From the NCBI GenBank assembly GCA_026645575.1, contig JAPKMW010000122.1:1-29661 (forward strand): a stretch of DNA of 29,661 bases. The letters are read 5' to 3'. Origin of the DNA: Caldilineaceae bacterium (GTDB lineage Bacteria; Chloroflexota; Anaerolineae; Caldilineales; Caldilineaceae). Shown here one piece after another: positions 7,207 to 15,300 of the stretch. The notes beneath the pieces were generated by a model, which made no database searches, was not told the DNA's origin, and was given only the letters and a program-made list of their open reading frames with translations. Each line of letters starts with the position of its first letter. The first letter of the stretch is position 1. The translations under genes were made by a program, and so were the position numbers.

Positions 7207-7755
7207 GTGACAAAACTTACCGTAGGGCAACGTGCCCCGGACTACCAGTTCAATACGTTGACCGGCGAGACGGTTTCGCTCAACGACGCCTGGCGCGCAG
7301 GCAACCATACACTGCTCATCTTTCTGCGCCATCTGGCTTGACTGCCCTGTCGCGACCATGTGACGCAGTTGGCGCCACTTCAGCAAGAATTTGCAGGGTT
7401 GAACACGCAAGTGTTCACCGTTACCTTTGGCCATCCCTACTGGGCGCAAGCCTGGTTGCAGGAGACTCAGTCGCCCTTTCCGATTCTCCTGGATCCGACG
7501 CAGGATGTCTATCGGCTCTATGGGCTGGATCACTCCGCCGCGCGCTCGTGGGGTCTCAAGACGTTGCTCTACTATGCGCGGGCGTTGCTGCGTGGAGAAA
7601 AATTGATCGAGAAACGGGGAGACACTCACCAGTTGGGCGGCAATTTTATCATTGACAACCAAGGTGTCGTGCAATTTGTCTACCCCAGCCGCGACCCCAC
7701 CGACCGCCCGCCGGTGGACGCGATGATGAGCGTCCTCAAACGGTTGCAACCCTGA
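7207..7755 (+). CDS. Peroxiredoxin-like thioredoxin-fold protein, candidate selenoprotein (in-frame TGA at codon 45)
   Basis: A 182-residue redoxin of the AhpC/TSA type if the TGA at 7339-7341 is read through. From a GTG at 7207 (AAAGGG upstream) the protein runs LTVGQRAPDYQFNTLTGE, a beta strand LLIFLRHLA, then TGA-LPC-RDHV. Homologous proteins have FLRH-x-x-C-x-x-C-R-x-H here, so the TGA replaces the first Cys of CxxC, giving U45-L-P-C48. The frame then stays open and family-like for 137 more codons (FPILLDPTQDVYRLYGL; GGNFIIDNQGVVQFVYPS). This is the pattern expected of selenocysteine, as in known UxxC Prx-like selenoproteins. A short hairpin follows the TGA, but its loop starts only 12 nt away, closer than usual for a bacterial SECIS. 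Alternatives are a nonsense mutation or sequencing error. No Sec-insertion genes are in the window. Confidence 0.75.
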
Positions 7756-7876
7756 GCCTAATTACTTGTTGTCAGAAAATTGTAACGCGGAAAATTTGAA
7801 AATGGGGTGCGTCGTGTAAGTTCTGTTACGATGTTTCCCGCCAAGAGCGGCTATGCTAAGGCCAGCAAACCAAAGA

Positions 7877-7919
7877 GAAATGCCTGCGGTCTCCTCGGCA
7901 AAGGTCACGCAGGCATTTC
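7877..7919. repeat. Perfect 12-bp-stem hairpin
   Basis: GAAATGCCTGCG (7877-7888) pairs perfectly with CGCAGGCATTTC (7908-7919) around a 19-nt loop. No T-run follows on either strand close to the stem, so terminator function is uncertain; it lies about 120 bp after the peroxiredoxin-like gene. Confidence 0.5.
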
Positions 7920-8093
7920 GCTCATCTACGCACAGCGATCCGTAGAACCGTGCGCGTATTGCGTCTATTCTGACATGGAACCCACGCGCTGTCAAGCCCC
8001 AGACAACGCTTTTTCCTCGCAACCTTGCACGGTTGACACGGTACGCTCTGCTCATCTACTGGCGCTTGTGCGCCTGGGAAGGAGACGTGCGCG

Positions 8094-8249
8094 ATGTCAA
8101 CGGCGACCGCGTCTTGGCTTTACCCTTTCGCAACAATTTTGGCAATCTTGGCTTTGTTCGGCCAGAGCATTGCCTGTCACCCCTTGTCATTGCAAACAAG
8201 CCGCGACCCGATGCGGGCGCGTAGCCCGCCCTTATCGGATAGCATCTAA
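8094..8249 (+). CDS. Possible small secreted peptide or lipoprotein remnant (51 aa)
   Basis: A short frame with a good ribosome site (AAGGAG, 8 bp before ATG). The peptide starts MSTATASWLYPFATILAILA and continues LFGQSIAC, which looks like a signal peptide ending in a loose lipobox with Cys at residue 28. The last residues are encoded by a GCGGGC hairpin (8213-8229) and then TAA, so a larger gene may have been cut short by a repeat. No homologue is recognised. It precedes the cassette on the same strand. It could be chance. Confidence 0.28.
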   Translation: MSTATASWLYPFATILAILALFGQSIACHPLSLQTSRDPMRARSPPLSDSI

Positions 8250-8536
8250 AGGGAGCGGATGTTATTGGGTAGGGAGCGGCAAAGAGGCTCAGGCCACGTT
8301 AGTCCATGCTGTTCTCGGCGTTGCTTTATGCTTCTTTGCCGCAGTTACCCTTGATCGTCACGAAACCGTCACTGTTCGTCACCAACCCGTTCCTGTTTAT
8401 ACACCAAAGTTTGGTTACACCTGTGCCTGTCGGTTTTGAAATTTGCTCCACTGTTGATAAACACGCATGGCTTGCCGCTCTAGCGGGAAGTCCTGTCTTA
8501 GAAAACCGGGCGCACGCCTAAGGAGAGAAAAGGTTT

Positions 8537-9493
8537 ATGATCGGACAGCTTCGTCGTCGTCTCTTTGGCATTTCACCCGATGAAACCAGCATTGCCCGGC
8601 GTGGCTTCACCGTCAGCGATCCGGCGGTGCAGACCCGTTTGGAAACGATTGGTCACTCCTTTGTCCACGGCTATCACGCTGCACTGTTGTATCCGCAACC
8701 CGCGGCATTGACCGCCGAACTCAACAAGCTGGAGCTGGAACTGTGCGGTTTTGCCTATGAAGGAGCAGGCATGGGGTTAGCGTTGCTCGATCTGCTGGCG
8801 CCGTGGCCCAGCCGGTACTTGTTGAACTTTCTCCACGGCCCCGGCCAACCCCACGCTTATATGATCCAAATTGGCGTCGGCTGGGCGCTGGCGCGGTTGA
8901 AACGGCCGGTGGCTGGTTGGTTGCAACGGCTGGACCCGGTGGTCAACTGGCTCTTGCTGGATGGCTATGGCTTTCATGAGACCTACTTTGGTTGGCAAAA
9001 GGTGTTGAATGAGCAAGCCATTCCCAAACCATTGACCGGCTATGCCCGCCGCGGCTTTGACCAGGGGGTGGGCCGCGCCCTCTGGTTTGTCAAGGGCGGG
9101 AATGTGGATCGCATCACCGCCGCAATTAGCGCCTTGCCGGCGCCACGCCACAACGATATTTGGAGCGGCGTCGGGTTAGCCAGCGCCTATGCCGGCGGCG
9201 TCTCCTGTGGCGTGCTGGAAGAACTGATGGCAGCGGCCGGCGCGGAAGGCTTTGCCCCCTTGGCGCAAGGAGTCGTCTTTGCCGCCAAAACGCGCCGGCG
9301 CGCCGGCAACCCGGCGCCCCACACTGAATTGGCTTGCCGTGTCATTTGCGGTCTGACCTCAGCAGAAGCCGCCGCGCTCTTTGATCGGGCCGGGCAGACG
9401 CTGCCCGCCAACGGCCCGACTCCGGCCTTTGAAGTGTGGCGACAACGGATCCAACAACACTTTCACTACCAGCAGAAAGGGGTTCCAGCATGA
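8537..9493 (+). CDS. unbL: DUF1702 protein, enediyne cassette protein UnbL/E3
   Basis: A 318-residue protein of the DUF1702 family, the UnbL/E3 member of the conserved enediyne warhead cassette. The start is typical (LRRRLFGISPDETSIARRGF), and family-like segments follow: IGHSFVHGYHAAL, LDLLAPWPSRYL, HAYMIQIGVGWALAR, DGYGFHETYFGW, and FDQGVGRALWFVKGGNVDRI. Its biochemical role was not resolved to my knowledge; it is thought to help convert the PksE polyene into the enediyne precursor. Length matches E3 proteins. ATG follows AAGGAGAG. The stop overlaps the next ATG (ATGA), so translation is coupled to UnbV. The gene order with E4, E5, PksE and E10 confirms identity. It is the first recognisable gene of the operon. 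Confidence 0.92.
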   Translation: MIGQLRRRLFGISPDETSIARRGFTVSDPAVQTRLETIGHSFVHGYHAALLYPQPAALTAELNKLELELCGFAYEGAGMGLALLDLLAPWPSRYLLNFLHGPGQPHAYMIQIGVGWALARLKRPVAGWLQRLDPVVNWLLLDGYGFHETYFGWQKVLNEQAIPKPLTGYARRGFDQGVGRALWFVKGGNVDRITAAISALPAPRHNDIWSGVGLASAYAGGVSCGVLEELMAAAGAEGFAPLAQGVVFAAKTRRRAGNPAPHTELACRVICGLTSAEAAALFDRAGQTLPANGPTPAFEVWRQRIQQHFHYQQKGVPA

Positions 9494-11430
9494 AACAGCT
9501 ACGTCGGCAAACCGCGCGTTTCTCAGCGGTCGCCCTGATTTTTGTCTTCTATAGCTTGAGTCGTCTGCCTGTCTTACCGGCGGCGGAACGGGCGAACTTG
9601 GCGTCTCAATTCCGCTTTGCCGCCACGACCTTGCCCGATCAGCCCGGTTTTGCACCGCGCGCCATCCGCACGGTTCATCCCGATCTGGCGCACACGGCCG
9701 GTTGGCTTTCGGCGATGGGGGCGGCGGTCGCGCTCAATGACCTGGATGGCGACGGCTTCCCCAACGACCTCTGTTCTGTCGATATTCGCATTGATCAGGT
9801 GATTGTGGCGCCGGCGCCCGACACCGGCGAACGGTATCCAGCCTTTGTCCTGGATCACAGTGCGCTGCGCTATGACCCCGCCACGATGGCGCCGGTGGGT
9901 TGTTTGCCCAATGACATGAATGAAGATGGTCGGATGGATTTGTTGGTCTATTACTGGGGACGCACACCGGTGGCCTTTCTCAACCAGGGTGGCGCACCAG
10001 GGACAGCGCAAACGCTCACCCCCGACGCCTATCAACCCCAGGAAATCGCCAATGGCGCGGAAGTGTGGTGGAGTAGCGCGGCCACCTTTGCCGATTTTGA
10101 CGGCGACGGCCACGTCGATCTGCTGGTCACCAACTATTTTCCCGACAATACCGTCTTGCTAGGGAATGGCGAAGGGCCGTTGACCTGGATGGAAGAATCG
10201 CTTTCGCGGGCGTTTAACGGCGGCGGCACGCACCTGTTCCGCTGGGAAAGTGCGACGCAAGAGGAGAACCCCGCGGTTACCTTTAGTGAAGTCAACGGGT
10301 TGTTTAGCGACGAGATCGCCCACGCCTGGACATTAGCCGTCGGTGCAGCGGATCTGGATGGCGATCTGCTGCCGGAGATCTACTTTGCCAACGACTACGG
10401 CCCCGACCGGCTGCTGCACAACCGCTCCACGCCGGGCAAGCTGCACTTTGCCCCCTTGGATGGCGAGAAATTCTTCACCACGCCCAACTCTCAGGTGTTA
10501 GGCCGCGATTCCTTTAAGGGCATGGGCGTTGATTTTGGCGATATGAATGGCGACGGTCTGCTCGACATCTATGTCAGCAATATCGCCGCCGACTTTGCCT
10601 TGCATGAAAGCCATTTCGCCTGGATCAACACCGGCGAAACGGCCCGGATGCAGGAGGGAATTGCCCCCTTTGTCGATCAGGGTGAGGCGTTGGGATTGTC
10701 GCGCAGCAGTTGGTCCTGGGAGTCGCGCCTGGCCGACTTGAACAATGATGGCGTCTTGGAAGCGCTGCAAGCCACCGGCTTCAAAAAGGGGACCGTCAAT
10801 CGCTGGGCCGAATTACAAGAACTGGGCCTCGGCAACGACAACCTGACCCACTTCCCCGCGGCCTGGCCGATCTTTGACCTGGACGCGGATCTCAACGGCG
10901 ACGCCCCCAACGGTTTCTTTGTGCGCAGCGCCAGTGGTCGTTACTTTGACCTGGCCGCCGACATCGGCATTGCCGAACCGCAGGTAACGCGCGCCATTGC
11001 CACCGCCGATGTGGACGGCGACGGCGATCTCGATTTTGCTATCGCCAATCAATGGGCCGCTTCCCGTTTTTACCGCAATGATTGCCCGGCGTGCGGCAAT
11101 TTCCTGGGATTACACCTGCTTTTGCCGCTTGAGCAGGAGAGCCACGCTGTCATCCGCAGCGGTCAACCCGGCGCCGACACCATCGGTCGCCCGGCCATTG
11201 GCGCCTTTGCCCGTGTCCACCTGGTGGGCGACCAAACGCTGGTCGGCATGGTGGATGGCGGCAATGGTCAAGCCGGCGAACGCAGTTCGGACATCCATCT
11301 GGGGCTGGGCAATCAGGCCAGCGACACGCCGCTGTCTGTCGATCTCCACTGGCGCGATGCCAATGGTGAGGTGCAACAACAGACCGTCCAACTGACACCG
11401 GGTTGGCACACGCTGCTACTCGGCCAATAA
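9490..11430 (+). CDS. unbV: FG-GAP/ASPIC-UnbV repeat protein, enediyne cassette protein UnbV/E4
   Basis: A 646-residue exported or membrane-anchored protein. An N-terminal hydrophobic segment (about 11-28) serves as signal or anchor. The body is a beta-propeller of FG-GAP/VCBS repeats with calcium-binding DxDxDG motifs: DLDGDGFPND, DMNEDGRMDLL, DFDGDGHVDLL, DLDGDLLPEIY, DMNGDGLLDIY, DLNNDGVLEAL and DVDGDGDLDFA. The C-terminal about 110 residues form the ASPIC/UnbV domain, named after this enediyne protein, including GRPAIGAFARVHLVGDQ and a HLGLG segment. The chemical role in warhead formation is not established to my knowledge. The ATG at 9490 overlaps the DUF1702 stop; the longer frame from 9436 is unlikely. 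UnbU follows after 12 bp. Confidence 0.93.
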   Translation: MKQLRRQTARFSAVALIFVFYSLSRLPVLPAAERANLASQFRFAATTLPDQPGFAPRAIRTVHPDLAHTAGWLSAMGAAVALNDLDGDGFPNDLCSVDIRIDQVIVAPAPDTGERYPAFVLDHSALRYDPATMAPVGCLPNDMNEDGRMDLLVYYWGRTPVAFLNQGGAPGTAQTLTPDAYQPQEIANGAEVWWSSAATFADFDGDGHVDLLVTNYFPDNTVLLGNGEGPLTWMEESLSRAFNGGGTHLFRWESATQEENPAVTFSEVNGLFSDEIAHAWTLAVGAADLDGDLLPEIYFANDYGPDRLLHNRSTPGKLHFAPLDGEKFFTTPNSQVLGRDSFKGMGVDFGDMNGDGLLDIYVSNIAADFALHESHFAWINTGETARMQEGIAPFVDQGEALGLSRSSWSWESRLADLNNDGVLEALQATGFKKGTVNRWAELQELGLGNDNLTHFPAAWPIFDLDADLNGDAPNGFFVRSASGRYFDLAADIGIAEPQVTRAIATADVDGDGDLDFAIANQWAASRFYRNDCPACGNFLGLHLLLPLEQESHAVIRSGQPGADTIGRPAIGAFARVHLVGDQTLVGMVDGGNGQAGERSSDIHLGLGNQASDTPLSVDLHWRDANGEVQQQTVQLTPGWHTLLLGQ

Positions 11431-11442
11431 AGGAGAGCCATC

Positions 11443-12366
11443 ATGAATCAGAACAAACCACGGGACATGCGCGTTGCTGCGCTCGGGCGCTTTGCCATTG
11501 CCATTTCAGCCCTTAACATCCTGGGCCATTTCTATTTGGGCTTTGAACAATCTTGGGCGCAACCGCTGGTGGGGTTAGCCACCGCTTATCTTGTTGAACT
11601 GCTCCTAGAGACGTTGAGCGCCTGGGGCGAGCAGCGGACCGCGCGGTATCGCGGCGGGCTAAACAATTTTCTGAGCCTGATGCTACCGGCCCATATCACG
11701 GGGTTGGCGGTGCCGATGTTGCTCTATGCCAACAACCACTTCTGGCCGCTTGTCATGGGCGTCGCCATCGGCATTGGCTCCAAGTATCTCTTCCGGGTAA
11801 AGCTGGGCAACGGGACACGCCACTTCTTCAACCCCTCCAACACCGGCATCGCCGCTACCCTGCTCATCTTTCCCTGGGTCGGCATCGCCCCGCCCTATCA
11901 CTTTACCGAAGACATTCACGGCTGGATGGATTGGGTGCTGCCCGTGCTGATCATCCTCTCTGGTAGCTTTCTCAATTGGCGCTTTACCCACAAGCTGCCG
12001 CTGATTGTGGGCTGGTTGGTCGCCTTTGCCGGACAAGCGGTCGTTCGCAGTGCCCTGACCGGCTTGCCCATCACGGCCACCCTCCTGCCCATGACCGGCG
12101 TCGCCTTTATTCTCTTTACCTTTTACATGGTCTCTGACCCCGGCACTACACCGACCGAAACCAAAGCGCAGCTCTACTTTGGCGCGGCGGTCGCTATCAC
12201 CTACGGCTTGCTGGTCACCTTCCATGTGGTCTTTGGCATCTTCTTTTCGTTGTTTATCGTCTGCACGTTGCGCGGTGGACTGCTCTATCTCCAGTCGTTG
12301 GCCGCCCGCCCGGCGCCCGTCCCAGCCGAGCAAAGACAGCCCGTCACGGCAGGAGGCGCCTCATGA
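11443..12366 (+). CDS. unbU: RnfD/NqrB-like membrane protein, enediyne cassette protein UnbU/E5
   Basis: A 307-residue polytopic membrane protein of about nine helices, related to the RnfD/NqrB subunits of ion-pumping oxidoreductases. Segments such as NNFLSLMLPAHITGLAVPML, GIGSKYLFRVKLGNGTRHFF, NPSNTGIAATLL and FYMVSDPGTTP match the flavin-binding RnfD-like fold, including the SDPGTTPT region, where RnfD carries a covalent FMN on Thr. In enediyne clusters this is UnbU/E5, implicated with E3 and E4 in maturing the polyene; the partner redox proteins are unknown. ATG follows AAAGGAG, 12 bp after unbV. Its stop overlaps the PKS start (ATGA), indicating translational coupling. Family and position together make the call firm. 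Confidence 0.9.
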   Translation: MNQNKPRDMRVAALGRFAIAISALNILGHFYLGFEQSWAQPLVGLATAYLVELLLETLSAWGEQRTARYRGGLNNFLSLMLPAHITGLAVPMLLYANNHFWPLVMGVAIGIGSKYLFRVKLGNGTRHFFNPSNTGIAATLLIFPWVGIAPPYHFTEDIHGWMDWVLPVLIILSGSFLNWRFTHKLPLIVGWLVAFAGQAVVRSALTGLPITATLLPMTGVAFILFTFYMVSDPGTTPTETKAQLYFGAAVAITYGLLVTFHVVFGIFFSLFIVCTLRGGLLYLQSLAARPAPVPAEQRQPVTAGGAS

Positions 12367-15300
12367 CGCCTGTAACCACTTCAACCCTATCTACGGCTGT
12401 TGTCCCCCCTGCCATCGCGATCGTCGGCATGGCCTGTCGCTACCCGGACGCCAATTCACCCGGCGAGTTCTGGGAGAACATCCTGTCTCAACGCCGCGCC
12501 TTTCGCCGCATCCCCGACGAACGCTTGCGCCTGGCCGATTATTATAGCGCCGACCGCGCCGCCGGTGATCATATCTACATCACCCAAGCGGCGCTGCTCA
12601 AAGATTATGTTTTTGACCGGACGAAGTTCCGCGTTGCGGGCGACACCTACCGGCAATCCGATCTGACCCACTGGTTGGCGCTCGACGTGGCGGATCAGGC
12701 GTTGCAGGATGCCGGTTTTGTCAACGGCGCCGGCTTACCCCGTGAACGCACCGGCGTGCTGCTGGGCAACACCTTAACCGGCGAATTTTCCCGTGCCAAT
12801 CTCATGCGCGGTCGCTGGCCCTATGTGCGACGGGTGATGGAAGCCGCGTTGACACAACTGGGCTGGGAGGCGGAACAGCGCTACGAGTTTCTGGTGACAG
12901 TAGAAGACCTGTACAAAGCGCCGTTCCCGGCAGTCGGCACCGAGACGCTGGCCGGCGGGCTTTCCAACACCATTGCCGGGCGCATCTGTAATCACTTTGA
13001 CCTCAAGGGGGGCGGCTATACGGTTGACGGCGCCTGCGCCTCGTCGCTGCTGGCCGTCGCCACTGCCTGCACCGCACTGACCAGCGGTGATCTGGCTGTG
13101 GCGTTGGCCGGCGGGGTGGACTTGAGCCTCGACCCCTTTGAGTTGGTCGGCTTTGCCCGCAACGGCGCCCTGGCCCCCGACCAGATGCGCGTCTACGACC
13201 GGCGCTCGGCTGGCTTCTGGCCCGGCGAGGGGTGCGGCTTTGTGGTGCTGATGCGTCACGCAGATGCCCTGGCGCAACGCCGCCGCATCTATGCCCTGAT
13301 TCGCGGCTGGGGCATCTCCTCCGACGGCAACGGCGGCATTACTCGCCCCGAAGTGGAGGGCCAACTGCTGGCGGTGCAACGGGCTTATGACCGCGCCGGC
13401 TTTGGCGCCGAAAGCGTCACCTACTTTGAAGGCCATGGCACCGGCACCGCCGTGGGCGACGCCACCGAACTGCGCACCGTTATGCGCGCTCGCCAGGCGG
13501 GGTTGACGCAAGCGCCCGACGCCTGTCAACGCCCGGCTTACATCAGTTCCGTCAAGGGCGGGATTGGTCATACCAAAGCCGCGGCCGGGGTGGCCGGGTT
13601 GATCAAGACGACGCTGGCCTTACACCATCAACTGCTGCCGCCGACCGCCGGTCACGAAGAGGCGCACCCCGAACTGGCGACGACCGCCGACAATGGACAA
13701 CCGCTGTTACAGGTTACGACGGTGGGGCAGCGCTGGCCGGAGCAGCGCGCATTACGGGCGGGGGTGAGCGCTATGGGTTTTGGCGGGATCAACGCCCATG
13801 TGGCGCTAGAAGGGGTGGCGACCCGGCGGCGCAAAGGGTTGGACCCACAGGAAGAACGGCTGTTGGCCTCGCCGCAGGATACCGAGTTGTTTCTCCTGGG
13901 CGGGCAGAACAGCGTTGAACTCCAGCAACAAGTCACGCAACTGCTGGGCTATGCCGAACGGCTAGCGCTGGCCGAATTGATCGACTTGGCCGCCGAATTG
14001 GCGCACCGCTTGCCGCTCGCTCCCGTGCGCGCGGCCGTGGTGGCCGCCACGCCGGGTGAACTGGCCGACCGCTTGCGCTTGCTGGCGACCTGGTTGGCGG
14101 CTGATCTGGCCGAAAAACTCGATCCGGACAAAGGCGTCTTCCTCAGTCGCCGCACAACCGCGCCCCGTATCGGCTATCTTTTCCCCGGTCAGGGGACGCG
14201 GGTCTATCTGGATGGTGGACTGTGGGAACGCCGCTTCCCGGCGGTACGTGAACTTTATGCCGCCGCCGATCTGCATCAGTATGGCTATCAGGGGGTGGAG
14301 ACCGCGGTGGCGCAACCGGCGGTGATGACGGCGGCGGCGGCCGGGTTGACGCTGCTCGACCAACTGGGCATTGAGGCCGACGTGGCGCTGGGTCACAGCC
14401 TGGGCGAATTGGCCGCACTCCACTGGGCGGGCGCTTTCGATGAGGCGGCGCTCCTGCGGATTGCCGCTGTGCGCGGCAAAGCAATGATGGATCTAGACGG
14501 CGACGGCGGGCGCACCGGCGCGATGGCGATGATTGGCGCGGGTCAACATCAGGTGCGGACGTTGGTCAACGGCGAGGCGGTGGCGATTGCCTGTCTCAAT
14601 GCGCCGCAACAGACGGTCATTGCCGGCCGCACCCTGGAGGTCGCCAGAGTCATTGGCCGGGCGCAGATGCAAGGCATTGAGGCGCGGGCGGTGGCGGTCT
14701 CCCATGCCTTTCATTCGCCCTTGGTCGCGGCCGCGGCTGCACCCCTGGCAACCTACCTGGCCCAGGAGCCATTACGCCCCCTGGCCGCGCCGGTCATCTC
14801 CACGGTGACCGGCGCGCCGTTGCCGACCGATGTCGATTTGATTGATCTGCTCACCCGGCAGATTACCGACCCGGTGCGCTTTACTGATGCGATCACCACG
14901 GCGGCGCAGGCGGTTGATCTCTTCCTGGAAGTGGGGCCAGGGCAAACGCTGACCCAACTGGCCGCTGCTTCCGTGGACACGCCGACCATTGCGTTGGATG
15001 CCGGCGGCGCTTCGGTGCGTGGTCTGCTGCTGGCGACCGGCGCGGTCTATGCGCTGGGGGCCAACATCCGGCAGGACGCCCTCTTCCGCGACCGCTTCTA
15101 TCGCTCCTTTGATCTCAACTGGCAGGGGAGCTTTCTGGTCAACCCGTGTGAGCTGGCGCCGACCCCACCAGGTTGGGGAGGGAGCCAAACCCCACCCCAG
15201 CCCTCCCCAGCTTGGGGAGGGAGCAGCGGTCTTGCCGACGAGATCACAGTTCCTCCCCCAAACTGGGGGAGGTTAGGAGGGGGTGAAGGGTCGTCGTTAC

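Larger units (their letters stand above)
7756..8536. other. Long leader region before the enediyne cassette
   Basis: About 780 bp without a convincing conserved gene. It holds a strong 12-bp hairpin (7877-7919), a consensus -35 TTGACA (8033-8038) without a good -10, a possible 51-residue secreted peptide (8094-8249) and a GCGGGC-GCGTA-GCCCGC hairpin (8213-8229). Longer overlapping ORFs on both strands have Arg/Cys-rich, non-family composition. The promoter of the cassette should lie here, but I cannot place it with confidence. Confidence 0.5.

Noticed and set aside
7042..7749. 235-codon minus-strand ORF opposite the peroxiredoxin-like gene
   Set aside because: No family signature, while the plus-strand frame has clear redoxin motifs on both sides of the TGA.
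7807..8439. 210-codon plus-strand ORF in the leader region
   Set aside because: Arg/Cys-rich composition, passes through two hairpins, no ribosome site and no recognisable family.
8306..8521. 71-codon ORF ending just before unbL
   Set aside because: No good ribosome site and low-complexity Leu/Phe/Val start; I saw no resemblance to a known peptide.
12774..13571. 265-codon minus-strand ORF opposite the KS domain
   Set aside because: Antisense shadow of a GC-rich conserved domain; composition is His/Gly/Gln-rich with no family likeness, and the plus strand is certain.
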